A stretch of 64,000 nt of DNA from Aegilops tauschii subsp. strangulata (taxonomy: Eukaryota > Streptophyta > Magnoliopsida > Poales > Poaceae): NCBI RefSeq assembly GCF_002575655.3, contig NC_053037.3, positions 249,707,135 through 249,771,134 on the forward strand, written 5' to 3'. A program made the translations under genes and the position numbers. Within the stretch, counting starts at the first letter, position 1; the number at the start of each line of letters is the position of its first letter. Positions 32,916-44,269 of the stretch are shown one piece after another. The notes under the pieces were generated by a model. It searched no databases. It was not told the DNA's origin and worked only from the letters and a program-made list of their open reading frames with translations.

Positions 32916-33529
32916 TGCGTGCATGAAGCCTTGGACGAAATATACAAGATGCTACTTCATAACTTTCGTCCAGAGGCTATTCTAGGTGCTGCGTCACCTT
33001 ATTATTGGGCCAGGCCCATGTAATTTCGAAATACTTGAGTATAGGCTATTTTTAGAGTCCGTATGTGTGGGGAAACAAGAGATAGGGTTGGTTTCGGACC
33101 CCTTCCCCAAGGGCCACGAAATACCCCCCCCCTTCCTCCATATATACAGCCCTTAGGGCGTCGTTTAGACTTTGGGTTTTGTTTAGATTAAAAGTTCGCC
33201 ATAGCTGCAACTTCGGGTACTTCGTTTGTGTTCAACGACCAGACAAAGGCGTCACAGAACCCCACCTTGATCAATAAAGCTTTCATCTTATATTCGCAAT
33301 ATCCAGATTGCAATCTCAGTTTCTTGCTTGTTCTTCGTTTGCTCGCAGGAAACAGACCCTCGTGGTCAGGTTGATCGTGCTCCGGCGTGGTCAATAACCT
33401 CTCGGAGTTGGTTTAGCGATTGCTAAGGCGCGACGTCATCGCACGTTCGTAGTCGGATCGTCAAAGTCGACTTCCACCAAAGCGATATCCATCATCTCAT
33501 CGAAAGACGGGACACCTTTACCTCTATCA
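32612..33529 (+). repeat. G3 3' LTR
   Basis: 918 bp TGATGAGGAC...CTCTATCA, followed by target duplication tgaag. Encodes the last ~100 residues of pol. Confidence 0.93.
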
Positions 33530-34380
33530 TGAAGGGGCCGCCCAGTGAGAGCGATGACGAAGAAACTCGCCAGCCGAACACCGGGGGTCAGAGGCAATTC
33601 CCCCCCCCCCCCGAAGTAAAGACAGTGAACATGGTATATGTGACGCACATCCCTACAGAGGACTGCAAGCGCGTGCTACGTGACGCCGACGCTATAGAGC
33701 CAGCCGCCCCAAAATTAAGCCAATGGGTGGCCCGCCCGATCACTTTTGATCGCAAGGACCACCAACCCAGTATCCTTCACGAAGGTCTGGCAGCTCTCAT
33801 CCTCTATCCAATTATCTATGGGTTCCATCTCACGAAAGTCCTTATGGACAGCGGCAGTAGCCTTAATCTACTCTACCAAGACAGTGTCCGCAAAATGGGC
33901 ATTGATCCTTCAAGAATCAGGCCCACCACAACCACCTTCAAGGGGACAATATCCGGCGTAGAAGCTCACTGCACGGGCTCGATTACATTGGAAGTCATTT
34001 TCGGCTCGCCGAACAACTTTCGAAGCGAAGGCTTGACCTTCGATATTGTCCCGCTCCGCAGCAGCTGCCATGCACTACTCGGGCGTACAACTTTTGCTCG
34101 CTTTAATGCGGTCCCACATTACACCTATCTCAAACTTAAGATGCCCGCTCCACGCGGCACCATCACGATAAACGGAAATACGGAATGCTCCCTCCGTACA
34201 GAGGAACACACTACAGCTACTGCGGCCGAAGTACAAAGCGGCCTCATCAAGCCGCACATTTCGTCGGCGATCAAGCCGCCGGTCTCCATTAGACAGGACC
34301 AATCAATCTCAGAGCTGGATTACCAGTTCGGCCTCCGCCGTCCGCCCCATATAGCCGCGAAGTCTGTCCCGCGCACATAA
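33530..34380 (+). CDS. pro: G2 protease region
   Basis: Resumes the G2 gag-pro frame after G3. Aspartic protease with LTKVLMDSGSSLNLLYQDSV (DSGS catalytic motif, near 33846) and SCHALLGRTTFARFNAVPHYTYLKLKMP (near 34066-34140). Ends at TAA 34378-34380. A C run near 33601 follows the start. No RT follows. Processing of gag would be its role; with gag broken it is not functional as it stands. Confidence 0.85.
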
Positions 34381-35470
34381 TTATACACTTAAAATACCCT
34401 GGTCGCCGGCGGAAGCACTATGCGTATAACACTACCCGCACTCTCATATTCTTTTTTCTAACCATTTTTTATCTTTCTCCACACGTGACTATATTTGCTG
34501 AGAAGTCCTTTAACCAAGGCAAGGCAACGCATATGTGCAACAGGAGGTCCAAATGTTTTTTGTAGACCGCACTCTTTATTTCAAACCTATAAAGTGCCCT
34601 TTTTCTCAGCTTTCGACCCCGGCATGTCAAATAACCTTGGTAGTAGCGTTATAATCTGTAATGATCGCGCTTGACATATCATTCAGATGCTAGTCAACAT
34701 AACCCGTATTCAGTATTCGTTTTTCTCAAAGAACTGAATTTTGCTTCTGTGGTTATTTCACGCACGCACCTCGGCATATATTGCCAGGGGCTCGATATGG
34801 CAACATATGAGTTGCCGACAAGTCCGAACAGCTTTATAGCACACTTCAGCGTCACGAGTTTGGCCTTATATGCATCAGCTCCGAATCATGTCTTTGGTCA
34901 ATAGTTGGGTTGCCCGGCTCCTGTGCTTACTACCTTACGTTCCGCTCTATCAGTAAGGGTAGTAAAGGGAGAACTACTGCGATTGTGTCCTAGTTCGTCC
35001 GGATGAGCACCTCAGTAGAGAAAGCCGAGAACTGACTGTCATGATGCGGCGAGAGCTGTTCAACCACTCGATGACTCACCGAAATCTTCATGATTCCTTC
35101 CGTATTACACGAAGGACCGTTCTTCTAGTCACGTATGTAAATGCATCGTATTCGGGTAATCATGTACATACCAGGGGCTATATTGTAGACCCACCGTCAA
35201 ACTCCTATGGCTAAGTGAAAGTGTTAAAGCCCTATAGTCCGATTGCCTGGTTCGCCGCATTGACACCTCCTTAATGGACCAAGACGTTGGGTCAAGAGTG
35301 ATCAATTGCTTTTCCGAATTATATGTGAGGGGGCCGAAGCCGATGACTGGTAAACTTTCAGATTATACGAAAAACGGCCGCACAGGAGGCACCAAAAACT
35401 TTTTAGGCAAAAGTATAAAAAACATAACCCTAATATATCATAATATTGTTTTTACAATTTTGGTACACTT
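34381..35470. other. G2 non-coding spacer in place of pol
   Basis: About 1.1 kb with no RT, RNase H or integrase similarity and no long open frame. It links the protease to the 3' end of the antisense gene. Similar spacers follow gag-pro in Fatima-like elements (memory, not verified). Confidence 0.55.
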
Positions 35471-38400
35471 CACTCGAACATTATATCTTTCGAGCACTGA
35501 CCCTCTATCAAGCGGGCACCCTCTAGGACATCCTCGAAATAATGCTCAGGCGCGTGATGGTCCTTGCCCTCGGGTGGACTTTTTGCTGTAATATCGGTGG
35601 CCTTCATCTTCGCCCAGAACATCTTGACGTGGGCGAGGGCCATCCGTGCATCTTCTATGCACGTTGACCGCTTAACAGCGTCGATACGCGGCGCCGCATC
35701 AACAAGTCGCTACACTAAACCGAAATAACTATTCGGAATTGGCTCAGTCGGCCACAGCCGGACCACGATGTCCTTCATGGCAAATCCGGATATCTTGTGG
35801 AGCTCGGCCCACTGAACCATCTATTCGTTCAGCAATAGCGGACACTTTGGCATGCTGAATTGCAACCAGAAAAGCTTTTCCGTCGCATGTCCTTCTTGCG
35901 CTTGGAAAAACCGCGCCGCATCGGAGACACTCTTCGGCAAGTCCAAAAATGCGTCCGGAGAACTCCACATTTGATTAAGCAGGGCATACTTCAAATCGCC
36001 GAATTTAGTTTGTAATAAGAAGGGCTTACCAGCCGCGATCTCCCCAGCTTGTCGGATCTCCTCCCGAGCCGCTCTAGACTCTGACCGTGCTTCCCTCGCC
36101 TCTTGTAAGGCCTTGTCAAGATCAGCCGCTCTGGTTTTGTTATCTTTCTCAAGAAATTCGCATCGGCTAGCGGCATCCTTTAGCTCAAGCACCATAGTAG
36201 ATATTCTCTCCTCGCACTAGCGCCGAGCAGCCTGTTCGGCCTTTAATTCAGCAGCTGCCTTTTCGGCAGCCGCATTACTCATCCTGGCTTGCTCCTTGGC
36301 CCGGGCAAGCTCAGCCCGAAGGGTCTCAACTGCAGTGGCACTATCTGCAGTTATGCATATCTTAGTATACAATTCTCAGCGTCATGCTCATATTATAGTA
36401 CTTGCATATACTGACTGCCCCAAAAACATACCTTGCGCCTCGTCGAGCCGCGTGTTAATTAGAGTGATGTCATCATCCGCCACGTCAAGTTTCTACTTCA
36501 GATCTGCTACCTCTATAGCTTGGGCAGTCGCCAAGGATGTAACAGCCTGTGTTCCAATTAGTCAGATTATTTCCTGGGCATATCTTTCTTGATCCTCTGA
36601 TCGCCTCCCTTTGGACGCCAACCAGAGTCTCAGGGGCTACTATCTATACACAGGCGCATTTTGCGTTTATAACACCATCGAAAATATTACATTACATATC
36701 TCGAAGCTTCTTAGCAGGCCCATTAAGGCTTCATTCAATCCGCTTTTCGCGGACAAAACTCTCTCAACTACCGTACCCATCAAGGTACGATGTTCCTCTG
36801 AGACGGGCGCATGTCGCAATATGTCCATCAATGTATCCGGCGCCTCCGGATCCCTGGAAGCAGTTGTAGGGGTACGGACTTCCTTCAAAGAAATATGTTT
36901 ACTCGACCTTAGAGTCGTCTCCGGCTGTAAATCGGATAATCCGGGGCCTTTATTGTTGGTCCCCGTAGGGGCCGCATACCCCGGACCCTGGACGGCCGAA
37001 GTGTCACCTTCGAGCCTAGTCTTCATTGTCCCTCGCACCGCTTGTTGATCGGGAGAGATCCTCCGGGACGACACCTCGGGGTCGTCTGCCCTATTGGGCG
37101 GGGAGGTCTGTGGAGGCGTCTCGCTCTCCATCATCTCCGGAAGAAGATCCCACGAGGAGGAGGACTGTTGAGGAAGGCTGCATGCCGGACTGCAAACATA
37201 TATTTTAAATATTACCCTTGCAACCAGGAAAGAACGGGATATGTTTAAAACACCCTTGTTCACTTATGATTTAGCCAGGGGCTTGTCCTTATGGAGGAAT
37301 TGCGTGATAACGTCGCCTCCCGAACTAGAACCCCCTGACAGGGATATCTTCCCTCGCTTAGAAGCCTTTATCTTCAAGTCTTCGGATGCGGTCCTCTTCT
37401 TCCCATGGGGAGAAGGGATGTCAGTTTCTCCTTCCCTTTCATCTTCGGAAGAGGGAGTTCCAATCTCCCCAGACGAGGTGCCTGGCGTACCTCTAGAATG
37501 GGGGCCACCCTGGGCCTTCTTGCTCTCCTCCTTGTCTTCCTCCGTTGGCACTTGATATGGTGCCGGAACCAGCATCCTTGTCAACACCGGATCAGCTGAG
37601 TCTTCGGGAAGAGGGGCTGAACACCTAATTCTCTCCGCCTTCTTTATCCAGCCCTGGCCAAGTATGGTTTTCTCAGTATATTGTTATGAGGAATTTAATT
37701 GAGCTGTGTTTAGGAGTCGAGTGCTTACCGAGGTATCCGGATGGGTGTAGTCAAGGCCGATGTCCTCTGTAGTATCCGGCCACTGTTTTCGTGTCCTGAA
37801 GAATAATTTCCACATTCCTCTAAGCGTCGTGCCGGAGAAGTGCTGAAGGGTTCGTGGTCCTTCCGGATTGAACTCCCACATGCGGAGGGGCCGTCGCTGG
37901 CACGGTAGGACCCGACGGACTAGCATTACTTGGATTACGTTGATAAGACCGGTGTCCTTTTCAATGAGGCTCCGAATGCGGCTTTGCAGCGTCCGCACTT
38001 CATCAATGGATTCCCAGTCCAGTCCCTTATTAATCCATGATGCAAGATGTGGTGGAGGGCCAGATCGGAACGCAGGTGTAGCTGCCCACTTGGTACCACG
38101 GGGTTCAGTGATGTAAAACCACTCCCGCTGCCATAGGTTGGAAGTTTCTGTGAAGGAGCCCTTTGGCCAAGGAGTATTGGTGAGTTTGCTCACTGCAGCA
38201 CCACCGCACTCCGCCTGTTTCCCGTTGACTACCTTCGGCTTCACATTAAAGGTCTTGAGCCACAAGCCAAAGTGTGGGGGAATACGGAGGAAGGCCTCGC
38301 GGACGATAATGAATGACGAGACGTGAAGAAAGGGTCCGGAGCTAGATCATGAAAATCTAGCCCGTAATAGAACATGAGCCCTCGAACGAAGGGATAAAGA

Positions 38401-38597
38401 GCGAACCCTAGCCCTCGGAGGAAGTGGGAGATGAAAACGACCCTCTCGCCGGATCTGGGAGTAGGAATAACCTGCCCTTGAGCAGAAAGCCTATGGGGGA
38501 TTTCCGCGGTCAGGTATCTTGCTTCCCGGAGCTTCGCGATATCCTCCTCCGTGATAGAGGAAGCCACCCACCGGCCTTGTAGGCTGGGTGCGGACAT
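35471..38597 (-). pseudogene. G2 antisense gene, Transposase_28-like, decayed
   Basis: Minus strand, start ATG 38597 (MSAPSLQGRWVASSITEED). The N-terminal domain (GERVVFISHFLRGLGF, FVRGLMFYYGLDFHDLAP) parallels the G0 antisense exon 1. A frameshift near 38330 moves it to the frame 38265-37728 (FGLWLKTFNVKPK, WQREWFYITEPRGTKW, RSLIEKDTGLINV), ending at a GT donor (gtaagc) near 37727. Further exon-like pieces: about 37665-37264 (serine/glutamate-rich with KKRTASEDLKIKASKRGK), 37190-36700, 36547-36200 and 36195-35821 (coiled-coil: AADLDKALQEAREARSESRAAREE), continuing with stops to about 35470. Same gene family and same place as in G0, but with stops and a frameshift. Confidence 0.75.
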
Positions 38598-38702
38598 GAC
38601 TGGGAAGTGCGAAGCGATTAGATTGAACCTTGGGTGTTGGAACTCGAGGTGGGAGAAGTTGAGAAAAGGATTGGCGTAAAGAAGAAAGGACGGGTCTTAG
38701 CC

Positions 38703-38713
38703 CCTTTATAAAG
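38703..38713 (-). promoter_or_regulatory. TATA-like box for the G2 antisense gene
   Basis: Minus strand reads CCTTTATAAAGGGG, about 110 bases upstream of the antisense start codon and outside the 3' LTR. Placement fits a promoter for the antisense transcript (inference). Confidence 0.45.
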
Positions 38714-39139
38714 GCGATGAATATCAGACGCCCCCTCCTAGGCCTTAAAACCTGCCTATTCCCAAGGAATCTTGCCAACAGAACGGTTGGGTTACCCACG
38801 CCCGTATTGATGAGAAGCCCGCAATAAGGGGACACGATCTCTACTTTGATAAGACGTGCCAATGAAACCGCATCTCGAAATATGGAGCGGCAGGCTAAAA
38901 AATGGTTCGAAATAATGGCCGGGCGGTGACGTGATGTCACGCTACAAAAAATTGTCAGCGGATTGGACTCGTGAAATATTATACTCTGTGGTTGTGTGTG
39001 GAATTTGTTTCGCAGAGCCGGACACGTTTTCTGTATTCGAAGGATGCTTTGGAGTATTCGGAGGAGGAACCCGCCTTGCAATGTCGAAGACAATCTGCGC
39101 GCCGGGCACCTCGTCATTGAAGCCTGGTTCAGGGGCTAC

Positions 39140-39607
39140 CGAGGGAGTCCTGGATTATGGGGTCCTCGGGCGTCCGGCCTATTGACGTGGGACGGACTGA
39201 TGGGCTGTGAAGATACAATACCGAAGACTCTCACATGTGTCCGGATGGGACTCTCCTTGGCGTGGAAGGCAAGCTTGGCGCCCGGATATGAAGATTCCTT
39301 TCTCTGTAACCGAGTTTGTACAACCCTGGTCCCCTCCGTGTCTATATAAATCGGAGGGTTTAGTCCATAGAGGCAACCATAATCATACATGCTATACTTC
39401 TAGGGTTTTAGCATTACGATCTCGTGGTAGATCAACTCTTGTAATACTCATATTCACCAAGATCAATCAAGCAGGAAGTAGGGTATTACCTCCATAGAGA
39501 GGGCCCAAACCTGGGTAAACATCGTGTCCCCTGCCTCTTGTTACCATCAACCGTAGACGCACAGTTCGGGACCCCCTACCCGAGATCCACCGGTTTTGAC
39601 ACCGACA
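39140..39607 (+). repeat. G2 3' LTR
   Basis: 468 bp; starts CGAGGGAGTC (T-to-C change at the border) and ends CACCGACA, followed by aggtg. The tract ggttcaggggctac just upstream (39126-39139) is the likely polypurine primer. Confidence 0.92.
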
Positions 39608-39824
39608 AGGTGCACCTTGCATAGAACTCTCCGCCCCTCGGGAGCCAGCCTGAAGAGGTCGATCCCCTCGGGGATCTTGGCGTCGTCCGCCTCGCGAGGC
39701 TTGGCCCCTCGCAAGGGTCTTGAGCTATTGATGCTGAAGCTGGGTCGTACCAGGCCGTCGATGGAGCCACGAGGTGGGCCGCAGGCAGGCAAGTCTGGAT
39801 ACCCCCATATCCAGAACGCCGACA
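39608..39824 (-). repeat. G1 5' LTR, outer part
   Basis: Remaining 212 bp of the G1 5' LTR plus the duplicated aggtg. On the minus strand it begins TGTCGGCGTTCTGG at 39824, the true start of the element, which then joins copia sequence (gcttcgcctaagcac) at 39825. Confidence 0.85.
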
Positions 39825-41250
39825 GCTTCGCCTAAGCACTACGATGATACTATCAGAGGAGTAAACGATGGAGGGGGGCACCGCACACGGCTAAGACAAT
39901 GTTGTGCCTTTGGGGTGCCCCCTGCCTCCGTATATAAAGAAGGGAGGAGGAGGCCGGCCACCAGGGGTGCGCCAAGGGAGGGGGAGTCCTACTAGGACTC
40001 CACTCCTAGTAGGATTCGGCCCCCCTCTTTTTTTCCTTCTTACGGAGGTGGAAAGGGGGGAGGAGAGGGAGAAGGAGAACGAAAGGGGGTGGCGCCCCCT
40101 TTCCCTAGTACAATTCGGCCTCCTCCCTTGTGCGGGGTGCACCAGCCCCTTGTGGGCTGGTTAGCCTCCCTCCCATGGCCATATGGCCCATATCTTCCAC
40201 CGGGGGGTTCCGGTAACCCTTCCGGTACTCCGTTTGTACCCGATACACTCCGGAACCCTTCCGGTGTCCGAATACCACCTTCCAATATATCAATCTTTAC
40301 CTATAGACCATTTCGTGACTCCTCGTCATGTCCGTGATCTCATCCGGGACTCCGAACAAACTTCGGTCACCAAAACACATAACTGATAATACAATTCGTC
40401 ATCGAACGTTAAGCGTGCGGACCCTACGGGTTCGAGAACTATGTAGACATGACCGAGACACATCTTCGATCAATAACCAATAGCGGAACCTGGATGCTCA
40501 TATTGGCTCCTACATATTCTACGAAGATCTTTATCAGTCAAACCGCACAACAACATACGTTGTTCCCTTTGTCATCGATATGTTACTTTCCCGAGATTCG
40601 ATCATCGGTATCTTGATCCTAGTTCAATCTCGTTACTGGCAAGTCTCTTTACTCGTTGTGTAATGCTTCATCCCGCAACTAACTTATTAGTCACATTGCT
40701 TGCAAGTCTTATAGTGATGAGCATTACCGAGAGGGCCCAGAGATACCTCTCCGATACACGGAGTGACAAATCCTAATCTTGATCTATGCCAACCCAACAA
40801 ACACCTTCGGAGACACCTGTAGAGCGTCTTTATAATCACCCAGTTACGTTGTGATGTTTGATAGCACACAAGGTGTTCCTTCAGTATTCGGGAGTTGCAT
40901 AATCTCATAGTCAGAGGAACATGTATAAGTCATGAAGAAAGCAATAGCAATAAAACTTATCGATCATTATGCTAAGCTAACGGATGGGTCTTGTCCATCA
41001 CATCATTCTCTAATGATGTGATCCCGTTCATCAAATGACAACACATGTCTATGGTCAGGAAACATAAGCATCTTTGATTAATGAGCTAGTCAAGTAGAGG
41101 CATACTAGGGACACTTTGTTTTGTCTATGTATTCACACATGTATCAAGTTTCTGGTTAATACAATTCTAGCATGAATAATAAATATTTAACATGATATAA
41201 GGAAATATAAATAACAACTTTATTATTGCCTCTAGGGCATATTTCCTTCA
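39825..41250 (-). repeat. C1 3' LTR, truncated by G1
   Basis: Minus strand starts TGAAGGAAATATGCCC (41250) and runs 1426 bp to the G1 insertion near its end. Same subfamily as the C3 LTRs in its first bases. Contains a TATA box on the minus strand (TTTATATACGG, near 39932-39942). Confidence 0.85.
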
Positions 41251-42539
41251 TAGCGTGGGCCATTGGGTCTACAAGATAGATTGTAAAGACAACTTTTAGA
41301 CTAAGTTCATGATAATTAAGTTCATTTAATCAAATTATTTAATGAACTCCCACTCAGATAGACATCCCTCTAGTAATCTAAGTGATACATGATCCGAATC
41401 GACTAGGTCATGTCCGATCATCACGTGAGACGGACTAGTCATCAACGGTGAACATCTCCATGTTGATCACATCTACCATACGACTCATGTTCGACCTTTC
41501 GGTCTCTCATGGTCCGAAGCCATGTCTGTACATGCTAGGCTCGTCAAGTAAACCTAAGTGTTTCACATGTGTAAATCTTGCTTACATCCGTTGTATGCGA
41601 ACGTTAGAATCTATCACACCCGATTATCACGTGGTGCTTCAAAACAACGAACCTTCTCAACGGTGCACAATTAGGGGGAACACATTTCTTGAAATTTTAG
41701 TGAGGGATCATCTTATTTACGCTACCGTCGTTCTAAGCAAATAAGATGTAAACATGACAAACATCACATGCAAATCATAAAGTGACATGATATGGCCAAT
41801 ATCATCTTGCACTTTTGATCTCCATCTTCAAGGCGCGGCATGATCACCATCGTCACCGGCATGACACCATGATCTCCATCATTGTGTCTTCATGAAGTTG
41901 TCTCGCCAACTATACTTCTACTAGTATGGCTAACGGTTAGCAATAAAGTAAAGTAATTACATGGCGCTTATATTGACTCGCAGGTCATACAATAAATTAA
42001 GACAACTCCTATGGCTCCTGCCGGTTGTCATACTCATCGACATGCAAGCCGTGATTCTTATTACAAGAACATGATCAATCTCATACATCACATATATAAT
42101 TCATCACATCCTTTTGGCCATATCACATCACATAGCATACCCTGCAAAAACAAGTTAGACGTCCTCTAATTGTTGTTGCATGTTTTACGTGGCTGCTATG
42201 GGTTTCTAGCAAGAACGTTTCTTACCTACGCAAAACCACAACGGGTGATATGCCAATTGCTATTTACCCTTCATAAGGACCCTCTTCATCGAATCTAATC
42301 CGACTAAAGTGGGAGAGACAGACACCCGCTAGCCACCTTATGCAAAAAGTGCATGTCAGTCGGTGGAACCTGTCTCACGTAAGCGTACGTGTAAGGTCGG
42401 TCCGGGCCGCTTCATCCCACAATGCCGCCAAATGAAGATAGGACTAGTAATGGTAAGCAAATTGACCAAATCATCGCCCACAACTACTTGTGTTCTACTC
42501 GTGCATAGAATCTACGCATAGACCTAGCTCTGATACCAC
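41251..42539 (-). other. C1 untranslated leader and primer site
   Basis: Primer site TGGTATCAGAGC on the minus strand (42538-42527) directly after the 5' LTR, then about 1.27 kb of leader collinear with the C3 leader (49900-51133), including the shared segments around GAGGACGTCTAACTTG and GTCTATCTGAGTGGGAG. No coding capacity. Confidence 0.85.
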
Positions 42540-44269
42540 TGTTGGGGAACGTAGTAATAAATCAAAATTTTCCTACGTGTCACCAAGATCAATCTAGGAG
42601 ATGCTAGCAATGAGAGAGGGGGAGCATCTTCATACCCTTGAAGATCGCTAAGCGAAAGCGTTACAAGAACGCGGTTGATGGAGTCGTACTCGCGGCGATT
42701 CAAATCACGGAAGATCCGATCCAAGCGCCGAACGGATGGCGCCTCCGCGTTCAACACACGTACAGCCCGGGGACGTATCCTCCTTCTTGATCCATCAAGG
42801 GGAGAGGAGAAGTTGAGGGAGAACTCCGGCAGCACGACGGCGTGGTGGTGGAGCTCGTGGTTCTTCGGCAGAGCTTCGCTAAGCACTACGGAGGAGGAGG
42901 AGGAGTAGGACGGGGAGGGCTGCGCCAGGGGCAAGGGGTGCAGCTGCCATGCACCTCCCCACTATATATAGGGGTGGAGGGGGCTGGTTTATTGCCCTCC
43001 AAGTCCATTGGGGCGTTGGCAAAGGTGGGAGGAAACAAATCCCATCCTTTCTCTTCCCCACCGATTGTTATCCCCCTTTTTAGGGATCTTGATCTTATCC
43101 CTTCGGGATATGATCTTATTCCTTCTAAGGGGGGATCTTGGTGCGCCTTGACCAGAGGTGTGGGGCCTTGCCCCCACTTCCCACGTTCATGTGGGTCCCC
43201 CATGCAGGTGAGCCCCACTCCGGAACCTTCTAGAACCTTCCCGGTAAAATACCAAAAAATCCCGAACTTTTTCCTGTGGCCAAAATAGGACTTCCCATAT
43301 ATAAATCTTTACCTCCAGACCATTCTGGAACTCCTCCTGACATACGGGATCTCATCCGAGACTCCAAACAACTTTCGGTAACCACATACAATTCCCATTA
43401 CAACTCCAGCGTCACCGAACCTTAAGTGTGTAGACCCTATGGGTTCGGGAACCATGCAGACATGACCAGGATGCCTCTCCGACCAATAACCAATAGCGGG
43501 ATCTGGATACCCATATTGGCTCCCACATGTTCCACGATGATCTCATCGGATGAACCACGATGTCGGGGATTCAATCAATCGAGTATACAATTCCCTTTGT
43601 CCATCAGTATGTTACTTGCCCGAGATTCGATCGTCGGTATCCCCATACCTCATTCAATCTCGTTACCGGCAAGTCTCTTTACTCGTTCCGTAACACATGA
43701 TCCCGTGACTAACTCCTTAGTCACATTGAGCTCATTATGAGGATGCATTACCGAGTGGGCCCAGAGATACCTCTCCGTCATACGGAGTGACAAATCCCAG
43801 TCTCAATTCGTGCCAACCCAACAGATACTTTCGGAGATACCTGTAGTGCACCTTTATAGTCAACCAGTTACGTTGTGACATTTGATACACCCAAAGCATT
43901 CCTACGGTATCCGGGAGTTGCACAATCTCATGGTCTAAGGAAATGATACTTGACATTAGAAAAGCTCTAGCAAACGAACTACACGATCTTGTGCTATGCT
44001 TAGGATTGGGTATTGTCCACCACATCATTCTCCTAATGATGTGATCCCGTTACCAATGACATCCAATGTACATGGTCAGGAAACCATAACCATCTATTGA
44101 TCAACGAGCTAGTCAAATAGAGGCTCACTAGGGACATGTTGTGGTCGATATATTCACACATGTATTACGATTTCTAATGCAATTATAGCATGAACAATTG
44201 AAAATTATCATGAACAAGGAAATATAATAATAACCATTTTATTATTGCCTCTAGGGCATATTTTCAACA
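42540..44269 (-). repeat. C1 5' LTR (Angela type)
   Basis: 1730 bp; minus strand starts TGTTGAAAATATGCCC and ends TTCCCCAACA. TATA-like box CTATATATAG near 42963-42972 on the minus strand. Its right flank tgtgg begins C2. Confidence 0.9.

Larger units (their letters stand above)
23278..33529 (+). mobile_element. G3: CRM-like chromovirus (gypsy) retrotransposon
   Basis: LTRs 23278-24188 and 32612-33529, target duplication tgaag (23273-23277 and 33530-33534), tRNA-Met-type primer site, gag, protease, RT, RNase H, integrase. The pol frame runs on into the 3' LTR, as described for CRM-clade elements. The gag (PKLKLNIPP, MRTRWVPPYYQRELLQKLQRLRQG) and integrase resemble the CRM clade in my memory; the clade call needs a tree. 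LTRs differ at few sites, so the insertion is young relative to G2. N1 sits between gag and protease. Confidence 0.88.
20247..39607 (+). mobile_element. G2: gypsy element with gag-pro and antisense gene, no RT or integrase (Fatima-like)
   Basis: LTRs at 20247-20716 and 39140-39607; target duplication aggtg at 20242-20246 and 39608-39612, inside the G1 LTR. Order: primer site, gag, protease, about 1 kb non-coding, antisense gene, polypurine tract. No RT, RNase H or integrase sequence is seen, so it looks non-autonomous. The LTRs differ at roughly 25-30 sites by eye, more than those of G0, so it is older. G3 is inserted between its gag and protease. The Fatima name is from memory. Confidence 0.9.
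1..39824 (-). mobile_element. G1: Tat-type gypsy LTR retrotransposon, nested and incomplete
   Basis: Minus-strand gypsy element. Reading right to left: 5' LTR (39824-39608 and 20246-19564), primer site, gag-protease, RT, RNase H plus a second archaeal-type RNase H, integrase (3024-1776), then a 3' region whose LTR lies beyond the left edge. It is split by G0 (3025-16045) and by G2 (20247-39607), each with a matching 5-bp target duplication, so the parts are one element. The dual RNase H is a hallmark of the Tat clade. Coding regions carry several stops, frameshifts and a tandem duplication, so it cannot act on its own. The antisense interval after integrase carries a B3-like reading frame on the plus strand. 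Family name not assigned. Confidence 0.85.
39825..44269 (-). mobile_element. C1: Angela/BARE-like copia derivative without gag-pol
   Basis: Minus-strand element: 5' LTR 44269-42540, primer site, leader 42539-41251, 3' LTR 41250-39825 (its end is cut off by G1). The leader ends at the point where gag would start, on a short ATGGCCCACGCT, and goes straight into the 3' LTR. No gag, protease, RT or integrase. The two LTRs belong to different subfamilies. Confidence 0.82.

Noticed and set aside
23278..33529. Simple tandem three-LTR array formed by recombination of identical elements
   Set aside because: The gctcc duplication around 26863-29229 and the diverged right LTR show a separate nested insertion instead.
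34381..35470. Hidden RT or integrase of G2
   Set aside because: No RT, RNase H or integrase motif in any frame of either strand by eye.
42527..42538. tRNA gene fragment (gctctgatacca)
   Set aside because: It is the primer site next to the C1 LTR, not a tRNA gene; no cloverleaf around it.
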